DNA of 64,000 nucleotides from Aequorivita capsosiphonis DSM 23843 (GCF_000429125.1 NZ_AUBG01000001.1:62001-126000); one strand, 5' to 3'. Shown: positions 26,339-35,733, numbered from the stretch's first letter. Translations and numbers: made by a program. Notes: generated by a model from the letters alone, not told the origin.

Positions 26339-27496
26339 TTAATCAAGTAAGAAGCTTCTTCTATTCTTAACTTCGTTTTTTGCTATTATTTCTTCTTTTA
26401 CAAATATTTTGGAATCTGATTTCTTTCCTATATAATCCAATTCATTTAATTTCTTAAACAAGGACAACATCAATTTAGTAAATGCGGAAACTTTTGATAA
26501 TGCTTTATTAATATCCGTATGTTGATACTCAAGTTCTATCATTTCAACTAACACATTTTCAAAGGCACCTTGGTTTACATCACACCAATCTGACAGATAA
26601 TTGAGTAGTTCTTCTTTCCCTGTACCTACATAAACATCCATACTGTTTTTAATAACACGAGCCAACGCCATCAGTTTGGTTATCATGCATATGGGTGGAT
26701 TGTATCTGTCTTGTAAACGAAACTGAGAAAGCTGACCTCCTAAATGTTGCACTACATTCTCCGTAATATACTTTACCATTACTGCAAGATCATTTGCCTG
26801 TTTTTTTTGAAATATTTTCTGAACTATTTGAAGGGAATAGCGTTCCATAGCATTCAAAAAAGTATCAATCTCGACATAGGTATATTTTAAATCCTCGTGG
26901 CTTTGAATGGACGTACAAGGAGGAATAAAGTCTTCTTCCAACTGTATTTTTCCGTCCTCGTTGACCACTTTGCCAATAGTAATATGATACATTCCGAATT
27001 CACTCCTATTGATATTTTCTGAAGGGATAATATCTAAGGTATATTCAGGGATAATAAAAGGGTGGCGAGGAGGTTCCTCGTTCTCGTCTGCGCTGCCAAT
27101 TGGAATTCTATTAAAGGGATGTATAGTGAGCACAATGTAGCACTCACCATCATTATCGTCAAAAGTATATTCCCCTTTTATTACCTTATTAGCTGCGTTG
27201 AGCTGAGCACTCTCCTCTTTGGTAATATTAATAAGAAAACCGCCTTGCGTAACCGCTCTGCATCTATTTAAAGTGATATGAACCGTGTTTTGCCCATCCA
27301 TGGATAACACCATATCCACTGCATCTTCAGTGGAAGGATCTGGCAATAGCCCAAAATTGACTGCTGAAATATCCTTCTGCAAAGATTCATGAAGCTGTTT
27401 AGTTGTTGCATTATCCTGACCGATAAAATGGGATTTATTAATTTTCATCCCGTCGATCCAGTTTATTCTATTGTGTTCTTTTGTTTGATTCTCCAT
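26339..27496 (-). CDS. tssK: T6SS baseplate protein TssK
   Basis: 385-aa baseplate component that connects the wedge to the membrane complex. The start region RINWIDGMKINKSHFIGQD matches the TssK signature (W-x-x-G-M then HF), and the length fits the T6SSiii form. The C-terminal helical bundle (about residues 230-350) holds the membrane-complex contact in known TssK. It lies 3 bases after the PKD protein gene, on the same strand. Confidence 0.9.
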   Translation of the reverse strand: MENQTKEHNRINWIDGMKINKSHFIGQDNATTKQLHESLQKDISAVNFGLLPDPSTEDAVDMVLSMDGQNTVHITLNRCRAVTQGGFLINITKEESAQLNAANKVIKGEYTFDDNDGECYIVLTIHPFNRIPIGSADENEEPPRHPFIIPEYTLDIIPSENINRSEFGMYHITIGKVVNEDGKIQLEEDFIPPCTSIQSHEDLKYTYVEIDTFLNAMERYSLQIVQKIFQKKQANDLAVMVKYITENVVQHLGGQLSQFRLQDRYNPPICMITKLMALARVIKNSMDVYVGTGKEELLNYLSDWCDVNQGAFENVLVEMIELEYQHTDINKALSKVSAFTKLMLSLFKKLNELDYIGKKSDSKIFVKEEIIAKNEVKNRRSFLLD

Positions 27497-27499
27497 ATT

Positions 27500-28489
27500 T
27501 TAAAACCATCCTTTTGATACGTCTATTATAACATTAGTAATGCAGTTTGTCTCCTTGTCACGGACAATTTCTACATCTTTAACCGTAATTGTTCTACCTC
27601 TTATCTTTTGGCAGAAAACATCGAAGTCTTGCTTTTTCTTATTAACAACTACAGACATTTTCAGATTATTACACATATAAGGCGCAAAGATTTGGAAGTT
27701 CTCCTTTTTGTCTGCGACTTTCACAAGTTTAGCTCCAAATTCCTTTGGGCCAATATAAGGAGCTTTCTCAATTTTTTTCTCATCTTTATCGTCAACTCCA
27801 ATATCAGGCGACATTTTTATATCAGAATCCAACTCATCGTTGCTTTTTACAAAACCAATGTCTTCTTTTTTCTTTGGTTGTGGCAAAACTTTTATCTTCT
27901 GTTTTCCTATGTGTTTAAGTTCTCCGTTAATAACCAAGGAAATTGTTTTTAAGCCGGACTCCTTGTAGGTATATTTTGCTTCCTTCTCATAAGAGTTGAC
28001 GGTCGCGGTTTCACCAAAACGCCATTCCCAAGTATTTGCTCGCGGAGTGTTGTCTTCCACCTTTATTTCTTGGCCAACCATGGTTTGGGTAGGTATTTCA
28101 AAAATTGGAAGTTTAGTAGAGTCCAATACAAATTCTTTTTCTTCAATAGTTATCGTTTTAGTGACTTCACAGCCTTTATTGACGGTTAACCTAATGTCGT
28201 ATTTACCAGGTTTTGAAAAAGTATGGTATGGATTGCGCTCGGTTCTTAGTTCAGTGCTATCATTAAAATCCCATTTCCACTTTTCGGCACCTTCGGTGTA
28301 ATCGGTAAAGCGAATGAGTTCGCCAACTTTATATTTATTGCCGTGGATCTTAAAGTTTACGATACCACAATCTTCCTTTGTAACAAGCTTATAGGCAAAT
28401 AGGGATCCGAAAGCTAAAAAGGTTATCATAAAAAATAGGAGAACCGTTTTGTCAAGATGATAGTTATAGGGTGTATTTGGTTTTTCCAT
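27500..28489 (-). CDS. PKD-domain membrane protein, TssP-like
   Basis: 329-aa protein with one N-terminal membrane helix (LLFFMITFLAFGSLFAYKL) and a periplasmic part holding two PKD/Ig-like domains: EGAEKWKWDFNDSTE then GKYDIRLTVNKG, and ANTWEWRFGETATV then GLKTISLVING. A C-terminal domain of about 110 residues follows. PKD proteins occur at this position in T6SSiii loci, where TssP is a single-pass periplasmic subunit; that name is an inference. I chose ATG at 28489; the TTG at 28507 would add six residues. Confidence 0.75.
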   Translation of the reverse strand: MEKPNTPYNYHLDKTVLLFFMITFLAFGSLFAYKLVTKEDCGIVNFKIHGNKYKVGELIRFTDYTEGAEKWKWDFNDSTELRTERNPYHTFSKPGKYDIRLTVNKGCEVTKTITIEEKEFVLDSTKLPIFEIPTQTMVGQEIKVEDNTPRANTWEWRFGETATVNSYEKEAKYTYKESGLKTISLVINGELKHIGKQKIKVLPQPKKKEDIGFVKSNDELDSDIKMSPDIGVDDKDEKKIEKAPYIGPKEFGAKLVKVADKKENFQIFAPYMCNNLKMSVVVNKKKQDFDVFCQKIRGRTITVKDVEIVRDKETNCITNVIIDVSKGWF

Positions 28490-28682
28490 GTGATTTGGTT
28501 TTTTCAAAAATTAAAGGTTGAATTTCCTGCACAGGTAAGGCCAAAAAGGGCGGAGGAATCATAAAAATACTAAAATGAAATATACGTTTAAAATATTTCT
28601 TATGGACAAAAATAATATACTCTAAAGATTAAAAGGTTAAATTTTCTTAAATTTTCTTAAAGACTCAATGAATCCTATGATT

Positions 28683-30512
28683 CTATGTTTTCATTTCAAT
28701 AACATAAGGAAATACATTAACAGATTTCTTTTCAAGAATAGTAAGCAAATTGTTGTTGAGCAACTGCCATTCCTTTTCATTCAATTTGTTGTTTTTGTTT
28801 TTGTATAAAATGATTTTCATACACGGTAAAACGCCCTTATTGGTGGATATATCAGCAGTATATGCTTTTTCCACTTCAACTTTACTTATTTTATCGTTGT
28901 AAAGTGAGTGGCAAAGTGCCCCTACATCTTGTTTGGTTACAATCCTATCTCTTGAAAGCAAGGAGCTTCTATAATTATTGAGACGTTGTTCCATACTCAG
29001 ACTGTCCTTACCATTAAAAGTGGTGGTTAAGAGTACAGCTCCTTTTTGTTTAAGGTCGGTTCCTTCATAATTGGCCAAAACTGTCCCAGCTTTTGTTTTA
29101 TTGGCCAAGCTTCCATCAGTTGTCCAATACTCAATCATAAGAGTTTCTCTTTGCCTATATGGTTTTACAGAAATATAGACTGTTTCTCTAGTTTTTTCAG
29201 TAAGGTCTTCTGCTCTCTTTTCGAGCAGTAAAATAGTTTGATTTAGTTTATTGATATTGCTCTGGAGGAAATCACTCCCCAAGAAAGAAAATGATGCACT
29301 TTCCTCTTTCATAAGCTCCATCATATGGCTTATAAACTGTTTTGCATTTCGCGAATCCAGTTTTCCAGCTTGATCCTCTCGAATTACAAAAGTTCCTTTC
29401 TGATCTGCAGAAGTGCTGTTATGACGCATTTGATAGGTCCTACCATCAGTATTTTCAACAATCTTGATATCAGAAAACATATCGTTGGTCTGAATTGGAA
29501 TTATATTAATAAAGTCCTTTAGCTGATATGAAAATGCATTCAGTTTTCTATTGAGAACCGGAAAAGCATTGAGTGTACAGAATACTTGCTCCAAGACCCC
29601 ACTATCTATAATTCTTGGGAATTCCAGTTCCACCCAATTAAGATCTTTTATTTCTCCATATTTTTCAATATCGGCATCGCTGAGTAATCCTTTAGGTCCA
29701 CTACCTTTCTTGGTTAAATAGGAAAGTGATTTTACGGAAATAAAATTTTTCTTGAAATATTGATTTGTTCTATCCTCAATGGTCTTTGTTTTATTGGTAA
29801 CGGAACTGAAAAACGCCTCCATATTCATGCGTTCACTTTCGTTGTTATCAAAAAAACCTTCTATGATTGTCAATTTTTCACCATCTAAAGTAAAGATGGC
29901 ATTTTTGAGATGGTGATAGAAAAGATCATTGAGGGATGGATCCTGAAGTTCAAAATAAAACGATACATCTTTTAGAGGAAGGTTCTCATAATTACTTCTT
30001 ATTCCCAAATACAGTTTTGATGGCTCTGCGTGATTCGTTAAGGTTCCCTCTACTTTCTTTCCATTAATCGATTCCTGAGAAAACAGTTTATTGCCGCTTA
30101 TTAGGTGCGTTACTTCAGCATCAATGAGCCGCATAGTACGAGCAGGTGATAAAAACAGGTTCTTCTGAAATGTGCCAGCCTCCTTTGATCTAACTTTTTT
30201 TAAAAAAACCAGTTGATTCTCTGGACGTAGCGTCATCACCTTTTCCACTGGTTCAGCAAAGGCAACAGCCTGTGCTGGATGGGCGCCATGGATAGCCTCT
30301 GGCGTCATAAGTTGAATGAGTCGCTCCGTAATACGGGTCTGAGAATTGTGTATTTCCCCTTCAATTTTTCCAATTTCAGAAGCACAGGCGCCAATGAGCA
30401 GCGATACCAACGGGTCAAAGGAGCTATCAATATCCTTGGGAGCAATCCCCCAAATAGAAGCCGCTTTCTGGATCATTCGGGTTTTTATATCTTCTTCGTT
30501 ATTAGCGAACAT
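28683..30512 (-). CDS. tssF: T6SS baseplate protein TssF
   Basis: 609-aa baseplate wedge subunit. The start region (RMIQKAASIWGIAPKDIDSS, then FDPLVSLLIGACASEIGKIE) matches the TssF/VasA pattern, and RLIQLMTPEAIHGAHPAQAV is highly typical. Length is normal. With TssG, TssE and TssK it forms the baseplate wedge. It is separated from tssE upstream by 204 bases and a hairpin, so it may have its own promoter. Confidence 0.92.
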   Translation of the reverse strand: MFANNEEDIKTRMIQKAASIWGIAPKDIDSSFDPLVSLLIGACASEIGKIEGEIHNSQTRITERLIQLMTPEAIHGAHPAQAVAFAEPVEKVMTLRPENQLVFLKKVRSKEAGTFQKNLFLSPARTMRLIDAEVTHLISGNKLFSQESINGKKVEGTLTNHAEPSKLYLGIRSNYENLPLKDVSFYFELQDPSLNDLFYHHLKNAIFTLDGEKLTIIEGFFDNNESERMNMEAFFSSVTNKTKTIEDRTNQYFKKNFISVKSLSYLTKKGSGPKGLLSDADIEKYGEIKDLNWVELEFPRIIDSGVLEQVFCTLNAFPVLNRKLNAFSYQLKDFINIIPIQTNDMFSDIKIVENTDGRTYQMRHNSTSADQKGTFVIREDQAGKLDSRNAKQFISHMMELMKEESASFSFLGSDFLQSNINKLNQTILLLEKRAEDLTEKTRETVYISVKPYRQRETLMIEYWTTDGSLANKTKAGTVLANYEGTDLKQKGAVLLTTTFNGKDSLSMEQRLNNYRSSLLSRDRIVTKQDVGALCHSLYNDKISKVEVEKAYTADISTNKGVLPCMKIILYKNKNNKLNEKEWQLLNNNLLTILEKKSVNVFPYVIEMKT

Positions 30513-30542
30513 TTAGGTAGGATTTTATGGGGTGAAATAAAA

Positions 30543-30570
30543 AAAATGGTTTTTACTAAGAAACCATTTT
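30543..30570 (-). terminator. hairpin between tssE and tssF
   Basis: On the minus strand, AAAATGGTTT / AAACCATTTT with an 8-base loop is followed by T8. It would reduce read-through from tssE into tssF. Confidence 0.65.
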
Positions 30571-30716
30571 CTTCAAAAATAAGGTTTTTTATAATGAGGG
30601 CTGTCGCGCGTATTAAAAAAATCTAAAGAAATAATTTTATCACTTTTTGTTAATAATAAAAATCTTACTGGAATAGTCTTTTGACAATAAAAATCAACTG
30701 TTTTTCCAAGAAAATA

Positions 30717-31148
30717 TCAAAACGAAATTGGCGCAATATAAAAGCTCTCCACATAAGAAAAAGATTCGTTGGTCTGTTTGATTTTTCCGGTAATGTATAT
30801 ATCAATACGTTTGCGAGCAATAGTTTGATTGCTTCTTATGGAAGATGTTTCCTGGGTTAATTTTATTTCCACATCAACCCCTCCAAGTCTTTTTTCATAT
30901 TGATTTATACTGTCTTGAATAGAATCTGTAATGATCCCTCTTAGTCTATCATTACTGGTTAAATTGTCAAAGTCCACATCCCACAATGCGTTGCCAAAGG
31001 TTTCGTCAAAAGTGCATTCCCCAAAATAGGTGGTAGCCAGAAGATGAAGAAAAGCGCCAATGGAATCTTTTATTGAACATGTTTTATGTTCATTATTGCT
31101 AGTAAAAGCAATAGGCTTCAGGGGTAAAGTGTAGAATTTTTGCGCCAT
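30717..31148 (-). CDS. tssE: T6SS baseplate protein TssE (gp25-like)
   Basis: 143-aa protein of the GPW/gp25 family. The core shows FLHLLATTYFGECTFDETFG and the GIITDSIQDSINQYEKRL helix region, and the length is standard. TssE starts sheath assembly at the baseplate. It is the first gene of the minus-strand tss group and is divergent from the NlpC/P60 lipoprotein gene. The typical EPR motif of gp25 proteins is not obvious; the Bacteroidota version is diverged. Confidence 0.85.
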   Translation of the reverse strand: MAQKFYTLPLKPIAFTSNNEHKTCSIKDSIGAFLHLLATTYFGECTFDETFGNALWDVDFDNLTSNDRLRGIITDSIQDSINQYEKRLGGVDVEIKLTQETSSIRSNQTIARKRIDIYITGKIKQTNESFSYVESFYIAPISF

Positions 31149-31232
31149 TGGATTAGAATATTTACATTTATTTTTAAGTGCAAATTAATCAATTATAACT
31201 TTCAATCAATGAGAATCTTTTAAAAAACCAAA

Positions 31233-31265
31233 TTTGCATTCATATAGAACCTTTTTATATCTTTG
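31233..31265 (+). promoter_or_regulatory. Bacteroidota-type promoter for the plus-strand T6SS genes
   Basis: TTTG at 31233-31236 and TATCTTTG (TAnnTTTG) at 31258-31265, with 21 bases between, match the Bacteroidota -33/-7 consensus. The start codon of the NlpC/P60 gene is 18 bases downstream. Confidence 0.65.
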
Positions 31266-31283
31266 TAAGAAAAATACCGGATT

Positions 31284-31913
31284 ATGAAAGAGAGAACTTA
31301 CCTACTACTTACTGTTTTTATGATGTCGCTTTTATTGGCTAGTTGTGGAACATCGAAAAACAAAGTTAAAGCTACAACCTCAGAGGTTAAAGTGGACTCG
31401 ATTCCGCTCATGCCAAAAGAGCCAGAATTATTGCCAATCCAAATTAAGTATGCCGAAGTTTTGGGAGTAGCTCCTGAAGAAATTACAAACTTAAAACTTT
31501 ATGAATTTGTAGATGGTTGGCTTGACACGCCTTACAGAATGGGTGGAGAAAATAAGAAAGGTATAGACTGCTCTGCCTTTGCCCAACATTGTTATGTAGA
31601 CGTTTACGGCTATCTTTTGGAACGAACTTCAAGCAAAATGGACAAAGCGAAATCCACTGATAAGTTTCTTGGCCAGGAGTTTTTAAAAGAGGGGGATATA
31701 CTTTTCTTTAAAAAACCAAATTCAAGAGATAAAACAATTACCCACGTGGGTATTTATCTTCAGAACAATATGTTTGTTAGTGCATCGGGTTATGAAGGTC
31801 CAGAAAAATATAGAGGCGTAAAAATAAGTGACCTTAAAGAAGATTGGTGGCAAGAACGTTTTATGTATGCCGGTAGAAAACCATTGGACATTTACTTGAC
31901 AGAAGAACAGTAG
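31284..31913 (+). CDS. NlpC/P60 lipoprotein, T6SS-associated peptidoglycan hydrolase
   Basis: 209-aa lipoprotein (LASCG, Cys21) with a C-terminal NlpC/P60 domain: catalytic Cys96 in GIDCSAFAQ and His154 in THVGIYLQ. The third polar residue usually follows as His in a FIHAS motif, but here it reads FVSAS (Ser), so activity may be changed or lost. Members cut stem peptides in the cell wall. It opens the plus-strand group, 1 base before tssG, and holds the position where a T6SSiii lipoprotein (TssQ) might be expected. A role in opening the wall for the apparatus is likely but inferred. Confidence 0.85.
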   Translation: MKERTYLLLTVFMMSLLLASCGTSKNKVKATTSEVKVDSIPLMPKEPELLPIQIKYAEVLGVAPEEITNLKLYEFVDGWLDTPYRMGGENKKGIDCSAFAQHCYVDVYGYLLERTSSKMDKAKSTDKFLGQEFLKEGDILFFKKPNSRDKTITHVGIYLQNNMFVSASGYEGPEKYRGVKISDLKEDWWQERFMYAGRKPLDIYLTEEQ

Positions 31914-31914
31914 T

Positions 31915-32841
31915 ATGGTCAAAAAGGGACTTGAAGATATTCTCGAAGAATTAAAATCTGTCTATGCCGATATTCGGGCAGAAGCGCTTGTCTCGGAAAT
32001 AACTGAGAATTCGCCTGCGGAAATTACAGATTTCACTGTTCAAAACCTCAGTACTTTTAAACGTCCCTATAGAAGAGATATATTAAATCTAAAAAACTCG
32101 CTTCTTAGTACCACGAATTACACCCTAAACCTTAACCTTACGCGCAACGGAATTTATGACAGTCTTCCTGAAGGTGTTTTCCATGATCCTTCAGATCCCG
32201 CCTTAAAAGGTATGTCCTACCAAAAAAAACGGGAAAGACAGAAGAATGAGGAAAAGGAAGCTCGTAAGTTTTTTCAGCCCATTGAAAATGAGGTTTTTAA
32301 TCAATTTGTAACTATTGAGCAGGAAGAGCGCGCTTTAATCAATAGATTTTCTGATATTAAAAACAATTTCTTGTTACGGTTTTGGCAAATAGACCACACA
32401 CTTCCAGCAGATTTTGTTATGAAGTTGATAAAACTCCTACCCTACGCACATAAAATTTCCGGAGACTTAGAGCTTACAGCCCTCTGCCTTGAACAAATCA
32501 TTGGTGAAAAGGTGAAATTTATAAAAAGCATGGAGCCCTATTCACTTTATGTCCATAAGGGAGATTTAAAGGACAAATTGGGTGTAGACATGGTTTTGGG
32601 TGTGGAGGAATCAACCATACTATGTCCCCAAGTAGAAGTTTGTATTGGACCGATTAGCAAAAAAAATGTTAAACATTTTATAGAAGGCACCTCTTGGATG
32701 AGATTTATTACTACTTTTTACGAGTATTTCATTCCTATGGAAATGGAGGTAAAAACCAAAGTTGAAGCCCTTAGCGATGAAAATAATTTTATATTAAATG
32801 ATGAAGAGCCCGCCATTATGGGTTTAACCACTGCCCTATGA
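31915..32841 (+). CDS. tssG: T6SS baseplate protein TssG
   Basis: 308-aa baseplate wedge protein. Diverged Bacteroidota TssG with the usual NGIYDSLPEGVFHDPSD segment (about residue 79-95) and the Gly-rich IGPISKKNVKHFIEGT region near the C-terminus. It overlaps tssN by 4 bases (ATGA) and follows the NlpC gene by 1 base, so these are co-transcribed. TssG binds two TssF copies in the wedge. Confidence 0.85.
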   Translation: MVKKGLEDILEELKSVYADIRAEALVSEITENSPAEITDFTVQNLSTFKRPYRRDILNLKNSLLSTTNYTLNLNLTRNGIYDSLPEGVFHDPSDPALKGMSYQKKRERQKNEEKEARKFFQPIENEVFNQFVTIEQEERALINRFSDIKNNFLLRFWQIDHTLPADFVMKLIKLLPYAHKISGDLELTALCLEQIIGEKVKFIKSMEPYSLYVHKGDLKDKLGVDMVLGVEESTILCPQVEVCIGPISKKNVKHFIEGTSWMRFITTFYEYFIPMEMEVKTKVEALSDENNFILNDEEPAIMGLTTAL

Positions 32842-33731
32842 TACTATCAAGATTCTCAAACTTTAGTCCCGAAGTAATAAAAATGTCAATTATATTTTTA
32901 GTAATTGGTGTTCTTTTAATGGTTTTTATGAAGGGAATAAAAAAGCTGTTCTCTAAAAAGAGAAAGCAAGTTATTATTTATCTGCTGGTGATGGTCGCTC
33001 TTTTTGCCTTAACCGCCTTGATTAGTAACCCACATGTGTTAAACAATATCCCACTACATAATTTATTTGCATTCCAGTTTATATTCCTTCTTTTGGGGAT
33101 TTTGCACGTTTACGTTAGTAGAGAACATTTCGAAGTGCTTTCTGAAAAAACTGGAAGTTTTTGGTCTGAGTTTATTTTCACAATTGCTATAGCTTGTATT
33201 TCGTTGATTGCTTTCTTCTTTATTACCAATATGTTTAAACCGGAATATAAGTTTGTATTCTTAGGAGCGGCCATATGGTTTCTAATCCCAATGTTGGTTA
33301 TAAAAACATACGAATTTGCGATGACTATTCCATTGCCAATTTACAAGAAATGGTTTTATCCAATAGGTAAAAACATTAAAGATCCTAAAGATGATGAACT
33401 TATAAATCCGCAGGTAATTTCTTTTGAATTCCACAAAGATGATAAAACTGCCGAATTGAGCAATTTTAGGCTTAAAGCCCCTGAAAAAATGGAATTTGGT
33501 CGTCTCTTTTATTTTTTCATTAATGACTATAACGACCGTCATCCAGAAAACAAAATCGTTTATATAGACCCAAGCAATGAACCGAATGGTTGGATTTTTT
33601 ATAAAAAACCGCGTTGGTACACCGTTATGAAATATATTGATTTTGCGCGTACCGTGGAAAGTAATGGCCTCCGTGAAGACAATGTTATTATATGCCAACG
33701 TGTTGAAGAGGAAAAAGTAAAAACTGAATAG
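32838..33731 (+). CDS. tssN: T6SSiii membrane protein TssN
   Basis: 297-aa protein with about five N-terminal membrane helices (about residues 13-33, 43-62, 74-93, 107-130, 138-158) and a cytoplasmic C-terminal domain of about 130 residues, ending in RTVESNGLREDNVIICQRVEE. Layout and sequence match TssN, the multi-pass core of the Bacteroidota T6SS membrane complex. Start overlaps the tssG stop. It is the last core gene before the first hcp. Confidence 0.85.
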   Translation: MILSRFSNFSPEVIKMSIIFLVIGVLLMVFMKGIKKLFSKKRKQVIIYLLVMVALFALTALISNPHVLNNIPLHNLFAFQFIFLLLGILHVYVSREHFEVLSEKTGSFWSEFIFTIAIACISLIAFFFITNMFKPEYKFVFLGAAIWFLIPMLVIKTYEFAMTIPLPIYKKWFYPIGKNIKDPKDDELINPQVISFEFHKDDKTAELSNFRLKAPEKMEFGRLFYFFINDYNDRHPENKIVYIDPSNEPNGWIFYKKPRWYTVMKYIDFARTVESNGLREDNVIICQRVEEEKVKTE

Positions 33732-33918
33732 TAAGGAAATAACTTTTAATCTTTTTTTAATAGAATATACAACAACATCACATTCAGTAACGCATCTTTC
33801 TTTTCCGTTTAAGTTTTAAGTAAACTTGGCCAAAATTTCAACTTTGTTTAATACCTTTAATCCGTATTACAAATTATATAGCATTATTGCAATTATTTAA
33901 CTTAAAATAAAATAGATT

Positions 33919-34308
33919 ATGTCTTTCAAAGCAAAATTACACTTAAACGGAAAAGAATATAACGTGCTTGAATGCAGTTACGAACTTTTTCAAGCAGTAG
34001 ACGCGACGGGAAGACCTTCGTCCGTTACTCGTGGTGGAAGAATTAAAGTAACCATTGAATCTACTGAGGACACCAGTCTTGTAGAGTGGATGTTCAACAA
34101 TTTTGAACGGCGTGATGGTTCCATCAAATTTCTTAAACGCGACAACGAAGCCACTGCAAAAGAACTAAAATTTACAGAAGGCTATATGGTAAAGTATATT
34201 GAAACTTTTGATAGTACAGATACCGAACCAATGAGTGAAGCTTTAGTGATTTCCGCCCGCATTATCACCATGGGAACTGGAGAGCACGTGAATAATTGGC
34301 CAAGATAA
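33919..34308 (+). CDS. tssD: Hcp tube protein (TssD)
   Basis: 129-aa Hcp, the hexameric ring protein of the T6SS inner tube and a carrier of cargo. Starts MSFKAKLHLNGKEYNVLECSY; contains GRPSSVTRGGRI and EWMFNNFERRDGSIKFLKR; the end GTGEHVNNWP is typical of Bacteroidota Hcp. It is a near copy of the hcp genes at 34841 and 59965. Its upstream region carries a variant of the palindrome found before them. A terminator follows, so it is probably its own highly expressed unit. Confidence 0.95.
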   Translation: MSFKAKLHLNGKEYNVLECSYELFQAVDATGRPSSVTRGGRIKVTIESTEDTSLVEWMFNNFERRDGSIKFLKRDNEATAKELKFTEGYMVKYIETFDSTDTEPMSEALVISARIITMGTGEHVNNWPR

Positions 34309-34340
34309 CATATAGATTTTGATTAAGTTTCCAAAATAAC

Positions 34341-34371
34341 TATAGGGATGCCACAGCATCCCTAATTTTTT
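34341..34371 (+). terminator. rho-independent terminator after hcp
   Basis: TAGGGATGC / GCATCCCTA stem with a 4-base loop and a T-run. Confidence 0.85.
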
Positions 34372-34775
34372 GCCCTAATCATAACAAGTTATTCCCAAAT
34401 AATTTCATTTTTTAAAAATATTTAATACTAACCCATAGTTATATTTAATTCATTCACGATTAGCATATTCGGCTTGTTGCATCAAAACAATAAACCCGTA
34501 ATTATTTTTATTGTTCTTAAATAGGACGTGATTTTATCTCCAAAAGCCCTTTCAAGCATCCTTTATTGCAAAATTTATTTACAAGAAAGTATCTTCTAAA
34601 AAGCAAACTCTATCTTTAAACAGTCCTTTAATTGATTCTCATTTGCAAGTAAATTCTAATTAATAAAATTTTAACATTCTTTACAATGCCAGTTATAATG
34701 TATCGTTTGATAGCTATGACATTGAACGCTTTATCGATTTAAAAATTCTTTAACATTTAGATCTATTAACATTGT

Positions 34776-34840
34776 TATCTTTATAACATATTTAATATTT
34801 ATTCGGCAATATTGCCATTAATTAACTTAAACGAATTATT
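34776..34840 (+). promoter_or_regulatory. conserved 65-bp hcp leader with 12-bp palindrome
   Basis: The leader is nearly identical to bases 59900-59964 before the hcp at 59965 (about four differences over 65 bases). It has a -7-like TATCTTTA at its left end, the palindrome GGCAATATTGCC (34805-34816) and ATTAATTAACTTAAACG up to the start. A weaker version, GCATTATTGC with ATTTAACTTAAA, precedes the first hcp (33881-33910). An operator or an RNA leader are both possible. Confidence 0.6.
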
Positions 34841-35230
34841 ATGTCATTTAAAGCAAAATTAAGTCTAAACGGAAAAGAGTACAACGTATTAAACTGTAGC
34901 TACGATCTTTTCCAAGAAACAGATGCAACCGGAAGACCTTCTTCTGTAACCCGTGGCGGTCGTATTAAACTGACCGTAGAATCTACTGAAGAAACCAGCC
35001 TAGCTGAGTGGATGTTCAACAACTTTGAGCGTAGAGACGGTTCCGTAAAATTCCTTAAGCGCGATAACGAGGCAACTGCCAAAGAGCTTAAGTTTACGGA
35101 AGGTTATATGGTAAAGTACGTGGAGAATTTTCACAGTACAGATAAAGAACCAATGAGCGAGTCGCTAGTGATCTCTGCCCGTTCCATTTCTATGGGTACT
35201 GGTGAGCACGTGAACGACTGGCCAATGTAA
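34841..35230 (+). CDS. tssD: Hcp tube protein (TssD)
   Basis: 129-aa Hcp, 80-90% alike by eye to the copies at 33919 and 59965: MSFKAKLSLNGKEYNVLNCSY start, EWMFNNFERRDGSVKFLKR core, GTGEHVNDWP end. It shares its 65-bp leader with the 59965 copy. A terminator hairpin separates it from the variant Hcp gene 102 bases on. Confidence 0.95.
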   Translation: MSFKAKLSLNGKEYNVLNCSYDLFQETDATGRPSSVTRGGRIKLTVESTEETSLAEWMFNNFERRDGSVKFLKRDNEATAKELKFTEGYMVKYVENFHSTDKEPMSESLVISARSISMGTGEHVNDWPM

Positions 35231-35272
35231 TTATAAAATTGCATTACCCAATGCAATGATTTTATCTTGACA

Positions 35273-35301
35273 AAAGGGGTGCAATCGCATCCCTTTTTTT
35301 A
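35273..35301 (+). terminator. terminator between hcp and variant hcp
   Basis: GGGGTGC AATC GCATCCC hairpin followed by T7. It would limit read-through from the strongly expressed hcp to the variant hcp and effector genes. Confidence 0.8.
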
Positions 35302-35331
35302 CACCTATACAAACCATTAAAATTTAAGAAT

Positions 35332-35727
35332 ATGTCTTTTCTTTCAACACTTATATTGGATGGTGAGGAGCTAAACTTATTGGACTGCTCCTTTACCTTT
35401 ACCCAAGGCGTCGATTATACCGGCCGTCCAAGCGAAAAGCCCCGTGGCGGACAAATGCGTCTGCTTATAGAGGGCACCGCCAAAACTGACTTTCTGGAAT
35501 GGATGATCCAGCCCAACCTTACAAAAAAAGGAACCATTACTTTTTATAGGCGCGATACCATGAGTGGTCTCAAAAAAATTGAGTTTATGGGAGCACACTG
35601 TATTGAATACACCGAAAGTTTTAACGCTGTGGACAACGAGCCTTTAAAGATTTTTTTACTTATTTCTGCGGAAGAAATTAAAGTGAAGGGGACTTCTTTT
35701 AAGAATAAATGGCCCAGTAAAATATAA
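35332..35727 (+). CDS. variant Hcp (second subfamily)
   Basis: 131-aa Hcp-fold protein of a different subfamily: start MSFLSTLILDGEELNLLDCSF, core TGRPSEKPRGGQMRL and MIQPNLTKKGTITFYRRD, and an end KGTSFKNKWPSKI, clearly related to but distinct from the main Hcp. It has a near-identical second copy at 60480-60875. It is directly (6 bases) upstream of a metallopeptidase-type effector gene, which suggests it carries that cargo. Confidence 0.9.
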   Translation: MSFLSTLILDGEELNLLDCSFTFTQGVDYTGRPSEKPRGGQMRLLIEGTAKTDFLEWMIQPNLTKKGTITFYRRDTMSGLKKIEFMGAHCIEYTESFNAVDNEPLKIFLLISAEEIKVKGTSFKNKWPSKI

Positions 35728-35733
35728 TTTCTT

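Larger units (their letters stand above)
34309..34840. other. intergenic between hcp copies
   Basis: 532 AT-rich bases without a gene. The first part holds a terminator and the last 65 bases hold the conserved hcp leader with a palindrome. I see nothing else. Confidence 0.6.
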
